Shown in pieces: positions 17,487-26,290 of a stretch of 64,000 nt of DNA. This DNA is from Bacteroidota bacterium (GTDB lineage Bacteria > Bacteroidota > Ignavibacteria > Tepidaquicellales > Tepidaquicellaceae), in the NCBI GenBank assembly GCA_018266835.1, contig JAFDZP010000004.1:124001-188000 (forward strand), given 5' to 3'. The position numbers were made by a program, and so were the translations under genes. Every line of letters starts with the position of its first letter. The stretch's first letter is position 1. The notes under the pieces are model-generated. The model saw nothing but the letters and a program-made list of their open reading frames with translations. It did no database searches and was not told the DNA's origin.

Positions 17487-17612
17487 TGGGGGTGGTTAAA
17501 CTACTAAGTGATAAATGGAATATCCAACTTTTTCCCGACTTTTGTGCAAAATAAACTAAACAAATGCCTGCACATTTAATGTTCGTTTTTACTATTTTTA
17601 CCAAACAAAAAA

Positions 17613-18776
17613 ATGGATAGAATTTATTTTGATAATGCAGCAACTACTCCCGTTGCTCCCGAAGTATTTGAAGCAATGCTTCCCTATATTCAGTTCCAGT
17701 TCGGGAACGCTTCTTCAGTGCATCATTTTGGTAAGGGAGTGAAAGTCATCCTGGAAGACACACGCGACCTGGTTGCAGATTTTCTGAAATGCAAGCCGAA
17801 GGAAATTTTATTTACATCCGGCGGAACGGAGTCCGATAACTTTGCAATTAAAGGAACGACATTTCATTTTTTAAACTCAGGTAAGAATCATATCATAACA
17901 ACTTCAATTGAGCACTCAGCTCTGAATGAAAGCGTGAAGTATCTTACTGAGAGATTCGGAACTGAAGTTACTTTTATACGACCTGAACGGGACGGCTCAA
18001 TCGACCCGCAAAAAGTTCTTGCAGCAGTTACTCCGAAGACACATTTGATTTCAATGATGCATGCGAACAATGAGCTCGGAGTAGTGAACGATATAAAAAC
18101 AATTGCAGATAATACCGATAGAAACGAAGTTATTTTTCACGCTGATACGGTGCAATCGATAGGGAAGACTCCGTTCAATACAAAAGATTTTAATGTTAAC
18201 ATTGCCTGCATGAGCGGTCATAAAATTTACGGACCTAAAGGCATTGGAGTTATGTATATTAAAGACGGCACTCCTATTGATAAATTAATTCACGGCGGCA
18301 AGCAGGAAAGAAATATGCGCGGCGGCACGGAAAACATTGCTGGTATTGTCGGATTGAAAAAGGCTCTTGAAATTTTAATTGCCAGAATGGATGAAGACTT
18401 GCAGCACTACAAAGAATTAAAAGGATACTTCAAAGCAAAGCTGAATGAATACTTCCCTGAAGGTGTTCTTATCAATGGAGATTCAGCACATACGTTAGAT
18501 AATATTATCAATATATCATTTGATCAGAACTACTACGATGTTGATTCAGAAACACTTCTTATAAATCTTGATTTGAAAGGCACCGCCTGTTCAAGCGGCT
18601 CTGCATGTACATCGGGCTCTCCGCAGCCATCAAGAATTTTAATGGAGCTGGGACTAGATTACCAGACTGCATTATGCTCGGTAAGAGTTTCCTTCGGAAG
18701 AGATAATACTACAGCTGAAATAGATAAGTTCTTTGAGATTGTAAGAAATATTGCTAAGAAGAGAAGCGTGAACTGA
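17613..18776 (+). CDS. Cysteine desulfurase (NifS/IscS type)
   Basis: This 387-residue PLP enzyme takes sulfur from cysteine for iron-sulfur clusters or thio-modified tRNA. It begins IYFDNAATTPV. GGTESDN lies in the cofactor site, Lys204 in SGHKIYGPKG forms the Schiff base, and the catalytic Cys is in the loop GTACSSGSACTSGS (Cys326 or Cys332; Cys326 fits the class I spacing). The loop and length fit the NifS/IscS group rather than SufS. No IscU or regulator gene is adjacent. A hairpin cluster follows immediately. Confidence 0.95.
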   Translation: MDRIYFDNAATTPVAPEVFEAMLPYIQFQFGNASSVHHFGKGVKVILEDTRDLVADFLKCKPKEILFTSGGTESDNFAIKGTTFHFLNSGKNHIITTSIEHSALNESVKYLTERFGTEVTFIRPERDGSIDPQKVLAAVTPKTHLISMMHANNELGVVNDIKTIADNTDRNEVIFHADTVQSIGKTPFNTKDFNVNIACMSGHKIYGPKGIGVMYIKDGTPIDKLIHGGKQERNMRGGTENIAGIVGLKKALEILIARMDEDLQHYKELKGYFKAKLNEYFPEGVLINGDSAHTLDNIINISFDQNYYDVDSETLLINLDLKGTACSSGSACTSGSPQPSRILMELGLDYQTALCSVRVSFGRDNTTAEIDKFFEIVRNIAKKRSVN

Positions 18777-18784
18777 TTTAAGAA

Positions 18785-18914
18785 TTGTATAGCCACGGCT
18801 TTCAAGCCGTGGATAAAAATCATATCCTGAAATTTGGCTTTAGCCAAAAAAAATTGCCCTGAAGGGCATCAATAAAAAAACAAATTATGCCACGCCTTGA
18901 AAGGCGTGGCAATT
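18785..18914. repeat. Cluster of four hairpins between convergent genes
   Basis: Four perfect palindromes follow one another: CCACGGCTT-TC-AAGCCGTGG, TTTGGCT-TT-AGCCAAA, TGCCCT-GA-AGGGCA, and TGCCACGCCTT-GA-AAGGCGTGGCA. They fill the space between the cysteine desulfurase and pssA stop codons. They may terminate transcription from both sides or form a mobile repeat unit. Confidence 0.8.
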
Positions 18915-18921
18915 AAAAAGA

Positions 18922-19686
18922 TTAATTTACCTTAACTTTTTTAGTCTCAGCTTCTTCTTCGGAAAACGGCTGGCGCTTTTTGGTTTTACTCAATTGATTG
19001 TACACACCTCTGAAAATTCCTGTACTCAGGTAGAACAGACAGAATAAAAATAATCCTTCGCCTTTTGTAACGATACAAATAATAATCCCGACAAAAAGGA
19101 AGATAAACTTTACAGGGTATTTCTTTATTGCAGTAAAAGAGACTTTCGGAATGGAGTCATATCTGAACTTGCTTACCATTAATATTGGTAATAAAACTGC
19201 AAGCCCTATGATAAACTTCTCACTTAAGTCATAACCGAATAGCTTATTGTGATAGAAGTAAATGTATGAGCAGATAGTCATTGCAGCCATAGGGACAGGA
19301 ACTCCGCTGAAGTAATCCTTATCAAATCCTACTAACTGTACATTAAATCTTGCTAATCTTATTGCTGCGAACAGAAGAATGAGAGAAGCTAAGAATACTC
19401 CCAGGTCTCCGTGGTCTTTGAAATAGATATTATAAATCATGAATGAAGGAGCGGCTCCGAATGAGATAACATCGGAGAGGGAATCGAGTTCTACTCCGAA
19501 CTTGCTGGCTGACTTTGTAAGTCTTGCAGCTAAGCCGTCAACTGCATCAAAGAGAGCAGCATATACAATGAAAAGAATTGCTTTATCGTAGTTGCCTTGG
19601 GCAGAACTTATGATGGACATAAATCCGCAGAAGGCATTAAGGATTGTAAATAAGCTCGGTATAAAGTTACGCGGAATATTAATCAT
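18922..19686 (-). CDS. pssA: CDP-diacylglycerol-serine O-phosphatidyltransferase
   Basis: This 254-residue membrane protein carries the CDP-alcohol phosphatidyltransferase signature: FDAVDGLAARLTKSASKFGVELDSLSD. It begins with the PssA-type NFIPSLFTILNAFCGFMSI. It joins CDP-diacylglycerol and serine to phosphatidylserine in the inner membrane. The upstream psd gene encodes the decarboxylase that makes phosphatidylethanolamine, so the two steps are cotranscribed. The C-terminal tail is charged (KKRQPFSEEEAETKK). Confidence 0.93.
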   Translation of the reverse strand: MINIPRNFIPSLFTILNAFCGFMSIISSAQGNYDKAILFIVYAALFDAVDGLAARLTKSASKFGVELDSLSDVISFGAAPSFMIYNIYFKDHGDLGVFLASLILLFAAIRLARFNVQLVGFDKDYFSGVPVPMAAMTICSYIYFYHNKLFGYDLSEKFIIGLAVLLPILMVSKFRYDSIPKVSFTAIKKYPVKFIFLFVGIIICIVTKGEGLFLFCLFYLSTGIFRGVYNQLSKTKKRQPFSEEEAETKKVKVN

Positions 19687-19748
19687 TCAATCGTTCCTTT
19701 GGAGTACTAACAAATATATTTGCAATATTGTTTATCATCGATGATTAA

Positions 19749-20423
19749 TCATTTGTTAACAGCTACAACAGTTTCGCCGCCGGTAACCATGTCGTTTAAT
19801 TTTACTTTTATCTCTGTATCGGGTTTTAATAGAATATCAACACGCGAGCCGAATTTAATCATGCCGAATCTTTCGCCTGCTTTTACGGTATCGCCTTCGT
19901 CAAGATCGCATACAATTCTGCGCGCAACGAATCCGGCAATTTGTTTGAACAAGACTTTACGTCCCATTCTGTCTTCGATGCCTATTTCTGTTCGTTCGTT
20001 TCTATCGGATGATTTGTGGTCGAATGCTACAAGGTATTCACCTTCGATGTATTTGTAATATTTAACAGTGCCGTTAGTGGGATTTCTGTTTACGTGAACG
20101 TTAAGCGGAGAAAGGAAAATGCTTACTTGTTTAAGCGGCTCTCCCTTTGCGTATAAGTTATCTTCTTTATTTATGATGTCTTCGATAACGACAATCTTTC
20201 CATCGCCGGGAGCGAGTATCATGCTGTCGTCATAATTTTGGGGAATGCTTCTTTCAGGGTCCCTGAAAAAATAGAAAGTGAATGACATCAGGAATATAAC
20301 AAGCAAAAGTAAAATGACTTTCACTATGAAAATCGGAACGAATAAAGAACCGCAGAAAATCAGAGCGCATATTATAACCATTTTAAGTACAACGTCTCTG
20401 CCGTAGAATGTAATTTTAAACAA
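19749..20423 (-). CDS. psd: Phosphatidylserine decarboxylase, short form
   Basis: At 224 residues this is the short archaeal/Bacteroidetes-type decarboxylase. Two N-terminal membrane helices are followed by FFRDPERSIP, ILAPGDGKIV, and IFLSPLNVHVNRNPTNG. The self-cleavage motif is GS in IKFGSRVDI (about residue 189), where the Ser becomes the pyruvoyl cofactor. It lies 10 bp downstream of purC and 62 bp upstream of pssA. Confidence 0.93.
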   Translation of the reverse strand: MFKITFYGRDVVLKMVIICALIFCGSLFVPIFIVKVILLLLVIFLMSFTFYFFRDPERSIPQNYDDSMILAPGDGKIVVIEDIINKEDNLYAKGEPLKQVSIFLSPLNVHVNRNPTNGTVKYYKYIEGEYLVAFDHKSSDRNERTEIGIEDRMGRKVLFKQIAGFVARRIVCDLDEGDTVKAGERFGMIKFGSRVDILLKPDTEIKVKLNDMVTGGETVVAVNK

Positions 20424-20433
20424 ACTCTAACCT

Positions 20434-21147
20434 TTAATTATTGTGAATGGAAACTCGTTTACTTATTTCTTCATATGCTTCTTCAACTTTGCCCATATCA
20501 AATCTGAATCTGTCCTTATCCATTTTTTCTCCTGTATGTATATCCCAAAGGCGGCATGTATCGGGAGAAATTTCATCGGCAAGAATTACTTCGCCGTGTT
20601 CGTCTCTGCCAAACTCTAGTTTGAAGTCAACAAGGTCAATTCCTCTGTCGTACCAGAATTTTCTCATGAGTTCATTGATATGCAAAGCCATCGAATGAAT
20701 TGTATCCATCTCTTCTTTTGTGGCAAGCTCAAGCAAATGAATATGCTCAAGTGAAAATAACGGATCGCCGAGAGCGTCATCTTTAAGGTAATATTCTACC
20801 AATGGAAACTTAAGCTCTTCGCCTTCGGAGAATCCAAACTTTTTAACCAAGCTGCCGGCAGCAATATTTCTTATAACAACTTCAACCGGAATGATATGAA
20901 CTTTTTTAACAAGCATTTCATTGTCGCTCAGCTTTTTGACAAAGTGAGTTTTAACGCCGTGTTCAATAAGATAATCAAATATACCTGAGGAGATGCTTGT
21001 ATTAAGAACCCCTTTGTTTTTTATTTGATCTTTCTTAAGCCCGTTGAATGCAGTTGCATCGTCTTTGAATTCCTGAACGACGAGATTGTGCTCATCCGTT
21101 GACCAGATGCGCTTAGCTTTACCTTCGTATAAAAGTTCTTTTTTCAT
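20434..21147 (-). CDS. purC: SAICAR synthetase (phosphoribosylaminoimidazole-succinocarboxamide synthase)
   Basis: This 237-residue protein has the complete PurC fold: LLYEGKAKRIWSTDE at the start, TAFNGLKKDQIKNKG, EVVIRNIAAGSLVKKFGF, and LVDFKLEFGRDEHGEVILADEISPDTCRLWD. It joins CAIR and aspartate in purine synthesis. It is first in an operon with two phospholipid genes. The purS and purQ genes lie about 30 kb away, so the purine pathway is scattered. Confidence 0.96.
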   Translation of the reverse strand: MKKELLYEGKAKRIWSTDEHNLVVQEFKDDATAFNGLKKDQIKNKGVLNTSISSGIFDYLIEHGVKTHFVKKLSDNEMLVKKVHIIPVEVVIRNIAAGSLVKKFGFSEGEELKFPLVEYYLKDDALGDPLFSLEHIHLLELATKEEMDTIHSMALHINELMRKFWYDRGIDLVDFKLEFGRDEHGEVILADEISPDTCRLWDIHTGEKMDKDRFRFDMGKVEEAYEEISKRVSIHNN

Positions 21148-21231
21148 ATTGGTTATCCGAATACAAAATTAGGCAAATTTTAGGGATTATACTATGGAAG
21201 TATTTAGTAGTTGTAATGAATTTATACAAAC

Positions 21232-21264
21232 AAAAAAGCCCTCAGCATTTCTGTCAAGGGCTTT
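21232..21264 (-). terminator. Rho-independent terminator of the DUF4382-like lipoprotein gene
   Basis: On the minus strand AAAGCCCT pairs with AGGGCTTT and is followed by TTTTGTTTG, 26 bp after the stop at 21290. Confidence 0.85.
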
Positions 21265-21289
21265 GTATAATTCCGAATCTTATTGAATA

Positions 21290-21988
21290 TTAGTTATCTT
21301 CTATTCCGTTATGGTCGTCATCTTTAATTGCTTTGAAAGATGCCTTAATCTTGTTATCAATATCATTTTGATTTGATACATTAAGCGGGTCTAGATAATC
21401 ACTTCCGGTCCAGAACCATGTATAAGGCTGAACTTTAAGAGTTATATTAGATTTTGTTGTAGATGTAACTGTAACTGCAGGATTGAAATTAACTTTCTGC
21501 TTAGCTGATTTTGATGAACGGTAAATGAACGGTACTAAATTGAATTTACCATACACTACAACTGAATATCTTCCGCCGCCGAATGAAAATGCAGTGTCGA
21601 TCCCGATTGTTTCACTGTCTTCAAGCTTATGGATTTCAAACATTACTTTATTGTACGTTCCTGTAGGAATGTAAGCAGTGGTAATAACGTTGACGCTTGA
21701 ATTGAGATTAAGCTTTAATACAAAAGGACCTGTTTTGAAGTTAACTGAATCGTCTGATGCAGAGGAAACATTAAGCTTAATATCTTTTAAAAGTATTTTG
21801 ACTGAGTCTAATACTAAAGCATTTGCTGTTGGATTATCAGATACTCCCGGTGAGCTCATCATGCTCACATCAAGATTATCTGACTGGGGTGCTACTACAT
21901 CGTCGCTTTTGCAGCCGGCGATTATCGTTAAAGTTACGAATGCGCAAATAAGCGATAGTACTTTAAAAGATTCATTAAATCTCTTCAT
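21290..21988 (-). CDS. DUF4382-like lipoprotein
   Basis: This 232-residue protein has a lipoprotein signal with lipobox TIIAGC and mature Cys25. The mature part shows VLDSVKILLKDIKLNVSS, an FVLKLNLNSSVNVITTAYIPTGTYNKVMFEIHKLED block and a C-terminal beta-rich part, a pattern typical of DUF4382 surface lipoproteins. It probably sits on the outer membrane; function unknown. It is a single-gene unit with its own terminator. Confidence 0.8.
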   Translation of the reverse strand: MKRFNESFKVLSLICAFVTLTIIAGCKSDDVVAPQSDNLDVSMMSSPGVSDNPTANALVLDSVKILLKDIKLNVSSASDDSVNFKTGPFVLKLNLNSSVNVITTAYIPTGTYNKVMFEIHKLEDSETIGIDTAFSFGGGRYSVVVYGKFNLVPFIYRSSKSAKQKVNFNPAVTVTSTTKSNITLKVQPYTWFWTGSDYLDPLNVSNQNDIDNKIKASFKAIKDDDHNGIEDN

Positions 21989-22305
21989 GTTTATTTTGGT
22001 TTAGTTTAATCTGTACTGAATTACAGTACAGTCCTTGAACAAGTATATTCAAACAATGTTCCATTAAATAAGGATATCAGCCCTAATAATAAATTATTGT
22101 TAATATTGCATTTATCACTTTATCTTAAATAATAAAAATATAGTAATACAATATATTCATTTAACATTTTGTAAATATATAGATAACAAAGAGCGCTTAT
22201 TACATAATCTGTCACAAGACTGACATATTGTCGCACTAATTACTATTTTTAGCTTAACAGCGTCCCCTTACTTTAAAAGAAGGGGACGAAGGAATCTAAA
22301 TTTAC
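21989..22305. other. Intergenic region with one hairpin
   Basis: This 317-bp AT-rich stretch holds the presumed promoter of the lipoprotein gene. A perfect palindrome at 22261-22288 (CGTCCCCTT-n10-AAGGGGACG) lies just past the stop of the next minus-strand gene and may stabilise or end its transcript. I see nothing else. Confidence 0.55.
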
Positions 22306-23418
22306 TTACCTGTTCAAATCATCTCTGTTGTTGTCTTTTCTTATCTGCTCGTTTCTTATTTGTTCTTCTCTTAGTCTGTCGTTTCTTACTTGTTCATCTC
22401 TGTATTTATTGCGTTTGTTCTTACCGCTTAGCATTACTGCAGCGACTATAATTATAAGCGCAAGCAATCCTAATGCTATCCACAATAAATTAGATGAAGG
22501 CTCTGCAACTTTTCTCGGCAATCCCTTAACAACAAAAACTTTTGTAATAGCAGGCGCTTCCTGTGTTGTTCCGTCTTTATTTACCTTCTGATATTTTACA
22601 GTCAGTCTCAGTCTGTATTCACCTTCTGTATTCGGATGCATCATCCATTCCCATCTTGCGTCACCGTTATCTCCGATAACCTTCGTCTTGCTTTCTGAGC
22701 GCGGATTAATTGTGAATCCCGAATTGCTTCCGTCTAAGCTTAGGTCAACAGTTACCGATGAGTTCACTACTCCCGTTCTCATTCCGTATGTTCCCAGCAC
22801 AATCGAGTCAAGCGTTGAGTTTACATTTCCGTTTCTGTTATCATATTGTATAGTGTTATTCTTTGTAATTTCCACGTATGCAAGAAAATCATTTCCGACT
22901 GTTAGTGTGTCAGGAAAATACGAAAGCATTGCGCTCTTGCGTTCCATCTCGCCGGTGTTTTTATCTTCTTCAATCGGCTTTGCATTTTGCTCATTTCCTT
23001 TCCCGCTGTTTCTCGGATTGTTAGGATTGTTCGGTACTTTTACAGGCGGTTCTTTAGGATTTACTTCAAGGTTCCATGCGCTCAGCTTCTGCTGCATCGC
23101 GCTGTATCTTCCTGCAAACTCAGGCAGGCTGCGGACTCTTGAGCCGCTGATACTGTTAAAGCTTCTTTTTGCTTCATCGTAAGAGCCCATCCTTCTGCTA
23201 ATCATCTTTTCTACTGATTCAAAATTCTTTCTGTACTCGGCTATCTCTGCTTTTGAAATTGAGTCGGCTGATATGCCGTCTTTTACTATTGCAAACGAAT
23301 TGTTTGATGTTGCATTTGATGTCTCATTTTTTGAAACCGCTAATTCTGATATAACAAATGTGACTGCGCAAATGAACATTGCTAATAGAATATTCCTGAT
23401 AATTTTATAGTGCTGCAT
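22306..23418 (-). CDS. Membrane-anchored extracytoplasmic protein with charged repeat tail
   Basis: I do not recognise a family. This 370-residue protein has an N-terminal hydrophobic signal or anchor (residues 8-27) and a helical region. A Pro/Asn-rich linker follows (EPPVKVPNNPNNPRN). Next is an Ig-like beta domain at about 165-300 (DTLTVGNDFLAYVEITKN, EGEYRLRLTVKYQKV). One membrane helix lies at about 311-331. The C-terminal tail repeats a roughly five-residue charged unit (DEQVRNDRLREEQIRNEQIR), and the DNA there repeats a TTTCTTAT-TGTTC unit. The tail should be cytoplasmic if both helices span the membrane. It suggests a link between an envelope domain and a cytosolic coil (inference). 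Confidence 0.7.
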   Translation of the reverse strand: MQHYKIIRNILLAMFICAVTFVISELAVSKNETSNATSNNSFAIVKDGISADSISKAEIAEYRKNFESVEKMISRRMGSYDEAKRSFNSISGSRVRSLPEFAGRYSAMQQKLSAWNLEVNPKEPPVKVPNNPNNPRNSGKGNEQNAKPIEEDKNTGEMERKSAMLSYFPDTLTVGNDFLAYVEITKNNTIQYDNRNGNVNSTLDSIVLGTYGMRTGVVNSSVTVDLSLDGSNSGFTINPRSESKTKVIGDNGDARWEWMMHPNTEGEYRLRLTVKYQKVNKDGTTQEAPAITKVFVVKGLPRKVAEPSSNLLWIALGLLALIIIVAAVMLSGKNKRNKYRDEQVRNDRLREEQIRNEQIRKDNNRDDLNR

Positions 23419-23880
23419 AACATTGTATTTAATTTATAAAAACGTAGAATGCATTTTACGCACTCCTTCAGATGTCATACAAGCAAATGTCAGTCCAATG
23501 TAATGGTTAAGAAACGCTTGAAATTCGGCTTTTTTTGATGTTTTCAATAATAATTAATGACAGACTTGTCATAGCGGGTAAGTGATGGCGGAGAAAGGGG
23601 TAAATATCTGAAAAAACCATAGGCAAAACTTACGCCCCCTCGTAAGTTTTGGGTAAATATATGTTATATCAGTATATATTTAGAAAGATAAGTTCTTTAA
23701 CTTTGTTTTTACAGTAATATATGTCCTTGCCTATTAGTAGTAATAGGAGTTTGAGTTTGTTAATATTATTCAAAAAAAATGAGCTTTTCCAATACGACTA
23801 AAGCATTCACTTACATCTTGCAATTTGCTCCCGCTAGCTCGACGGTCGTAGAAAGAAATTGAGAACGCGTTAGCATTTAC
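23419..23880. other. Intergenic region with palindrome copy 2
   Basis: This 462-bp stretch has no supported gene. It contains the AAAACTTACG palindrome at 23625-23650 (same arms as at 4850). It also has a 15-bp word at 23730-23744 that recurs inverted at 26146-26160. Confidence 0.6.
23625..23650. repeat. Palindrome AAAACTTACG-n6-CGTAAGTTTT, copy 2
   Basis: A perfect 10-bp inverted repeat with loop CCCCCT. The arms are identical to those at 4850-4875, while the loop differs. Confidence 0.75.
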
Positions 23881-24954
23881 CTAATTGTTATATTTAGAGT
23901 CAAACACTACTGTTTGCCAGCCGGGCTGTCCAAATTTCCATTCACCTGCCCCGCATTCGTCTCCTTGCGCTGCTGTTGAACTTTTAAAATCAAGACCTGC
24001 CTGTACAGATGCACTTCCTGTTATTATCATTTCAGATTCAACTCTGAACCCTGTAGCATTATTAGGTATCGATATTCTCGGTTCGTTCCACCAATGCCAT
24101 ACTTTGTTATTAATATAGCTTGGATGAAATACTAAGTTTCCTGAAGAATTAATATTTGCATAGGTAGTCATCGGGCTGTGATAATCATATCTGCCTTGCA
24201 GAAAAAAAGGATACCTGTAAAAAAGACCTCCATCATAAAAAGTACTTCCGGGAGTATATGTGTAGTTCTGAAGAAGAGTTGGAGTGGATGAATTACCTAA
24301 GTAGGCATACACTCTTATATTTTTTACCTCCACAGTACTTTCAGAAGAAGAACCATGATCCTGCAATGCCTGAAACCAGGCTTGCATATAAGGTTTATCA
24401 GGAGGAGGCAAAGGATTTATAACAGTTCTCCTTCCATGAGCTGCTTCAGGTTGTACTCTTTCATCAGGGCTGACAGGAGTTAATCCCGAAGGCGCAGGTG
24501 TTCCATCGGAATTTAATTTAAATATTATATCAGAGCCACGCTGACCATTATCAATTGCATACTGGTAGTTTAACGAAACACCGTTAATTTTTACATCTGC
24601 GTAAGCTATCCCTCCTCCGCCGTTAACCCAAACCGAATCTAAGTTATAAAAATCAGGCGGTACAGTAGTATTCTGAACAGCAAATTTAATACTCATTTTA
24701 TTGGTGCCTGTTACATTATTATAGGTGTATTTAAAAGTGTTTGTGCCCGGCTGCCAGATATTATGAGTAGCCCAGCCGTCAATAGTAGAATTTATTTGTA
24801 TTCGGTATGGAGTAAAATAAAGAAAGTTAATTGTTACTTCCGCCTCATTTGAAACAGGGTCAATATTGTTATCTAATCTTTCGCATGAAATAAAACTTAC
24901 TAATATAAAAAACGGAAATAAATATTTAGAAGTAATACTTAAAATAATTTTCAT
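23881..24954 (-). CDS. Putative surface lipoprotein of unknown function
   Basis: This 357-residue protein has a lipoprotein signal with lipobox VSFISC and Cys24. The mature part starts with an acidic tether (ERLDNNIDPVSNEAE) and continues as beta-rich sequence. It contains Gly/Trp-rich segments (DGWATHNIWQPGTNTFKYTY), a Pro-rich central linker near residue 185 and late segments HWWNEPRISIPNN and GEWKFGQPGWQTVVFDS. No family is recognised. It is probably exposed outside the cell. Confidence 0.72.
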   Translation of the reverse strand: MKIILSITSKYLFPFFILVSFISCERLDNNIDPVSNEAEVTINFLYFTPYRIQINSTIDGWATHNIWQPGTNTFKYTYNNVTGTNKMSIKFAVQNTTVPPDFYNLDSVWVNGGGGIAYADVKINGVSLNYQYAIDNGQRGSDIIFKLNSDGTPAPSGLTPVSPDERVQPEAAHGRRTVINPLPPPDKPYMQAWFQALQDHGSSSESTVEVKNIRVYAYLGNSSTPTLLQNYTYTPGSTFYDGGLFYRYPFFLQGRYDYHSPMTTYANINSSGNLVFHPSYINNKVWHWWNEPRISIPNNATGFRVESEMIITGSASVQAGLDFKSSTAAQGDECGAGEWKFGQPGWQTVVFDSKYNN

Positions 24955-26290
24955 ACCAGTTAATTTATTTCAGTAAGATAAATATTTATTATTGGTTATT
25001 CCAATACTCTGTTCAAAATACGGAATTTTCTACCCCATAGGCAAGTATTCAATCATTGTATATTTAAAGGAGTTTTAGAAAAGAGTTTGGTTACTTTAAT
25101 TATAAATTTTTCTCGTTCTGATAATCCGGCTTCGGAACGTTAAATTATCCTATGAAACTTCGTTTCATTATTCTTTTTGGCTTGAACCAAAAAGAATCAA
25201 AAAGTTCAAGGCTCTATAAATTTTCCCTAAAAATTACTCCGAAAGTCTGCTCGAAAAGAACTCGTTCCGATTTGTCAATCGGAACTCAAACAGCTTTTCT
25301 CGCGACGACTGTTCTCGTAATTTTTTTAACGGAAAAATTTATAATGCCGTTTTGTAACAGTGTTGCATTATTGCCACATTTTATATCTCATTCCTCGTTC
25401 CGATGTGGCACATCCCGCTTTAGCGGGGCTCCGGCGTTTGAACGTGCATTTTATCTATGAAACTTTGTTTCATTGTTCTTTTTGTCTTGATACCCCGCAT
25501 CATGTGAGGGATTGTTCTCCCCCTTAACAAGGGGGAGTTAGAGGGGGTTTAATGCAGAATAGATTTTCATAACCTTCGCCAGACCACCCCTAACCCCTCC
25601 TTTAGAAGGAGGGGGACTGAGGGGGCGGTTTAAAAGTCGCATTATTGTCACATTTTCAGTAACCCCATCCTTTAGGATGGGGTTTACCAAATGGAAAATG
25701 CGCCCTTTAGGGCTAAAGTTTTGTTAACCACCCCCTGCCCCCTCCTTATCAAGGAGGGGGATTTGTCGACGAGTGTGTTAATCCCCACCCTGAAGGGTGG
25801 GGTTACTGAAAATCATTTTTGCTTTAATGTTACATTGTAACATTATTGTCAAATTTTATTTTTCATCCCCAAATTTTTTTCAATCTTGATGAATTTTTGA
25901 CGGGTTTTTGAAAAATTAGTGTTGTTAAAACAATACAGAAATTTTTAGAAATCCGTCAGTAGTCCTCTTTCCTCCTCATTCCCAACTGCCTGTCCCGCTT
26001 TAGCGGGATCTTCGTTGGGAATGTAAACTCAGAATGGCTTCCTAACGGGGACGTTGGGAAGCAGAAGCAATCAGGAAAACTGAACCCCCGGATTTGCATT
26101 CGCAAAATAATTATTGGTGAGAAAATTATAAATATATTCCTGCCCATTACTACTAATAGGTAAAAATATTTTTATTTTGCTTGACAGATGATGGCGTGCA
26201 ACACAAATACGTCCTCTTAGGTAATGCAACTATCTCGATTTTATTTTTTCTTTTATATAATTTTAAAATTTAACAATATTCATACCTAAA
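24955..26290. repeat. Repeat-packed non-coding stretch upstream of the defence-like genes
   Basis: I find no credible gene in about 1.3 kb. A unit with stem ATGAAAC-n-GTTTCAT followed by TTCTTTTTG occurs at 25151-25187 and again, slightly changed, at 25456-25492. CCCCCTT/AAGGGGG-type hairpins lie near 25520, 25595 and 25735. ACCCCATCC/GGATGGGGT at 25673 and CCCCACCC/GGGTGGGG at 25784 share the flanking word CAGTAAC. CCCGCTTTAGCGGG palindromes occur at 25412 and 25992. Open frames across this area owe their length to repeats and lack domain features. Confidence 0.7.

Noticed and set aside
25152-25460. Open frame of 102 codons in the repeat cluster
   Set aside because: It runs across two copies of the ATGAAAC/GTTTCAT repeat, has no domain or signal features, and its composition is that of the repeats.
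25956-26147. Open frame of 63 codons on the minus strand
   Set aside because: It overlaps a CCCGC-GCGGG palindrome and a hairpin-rich stretch and has no recognisable features.
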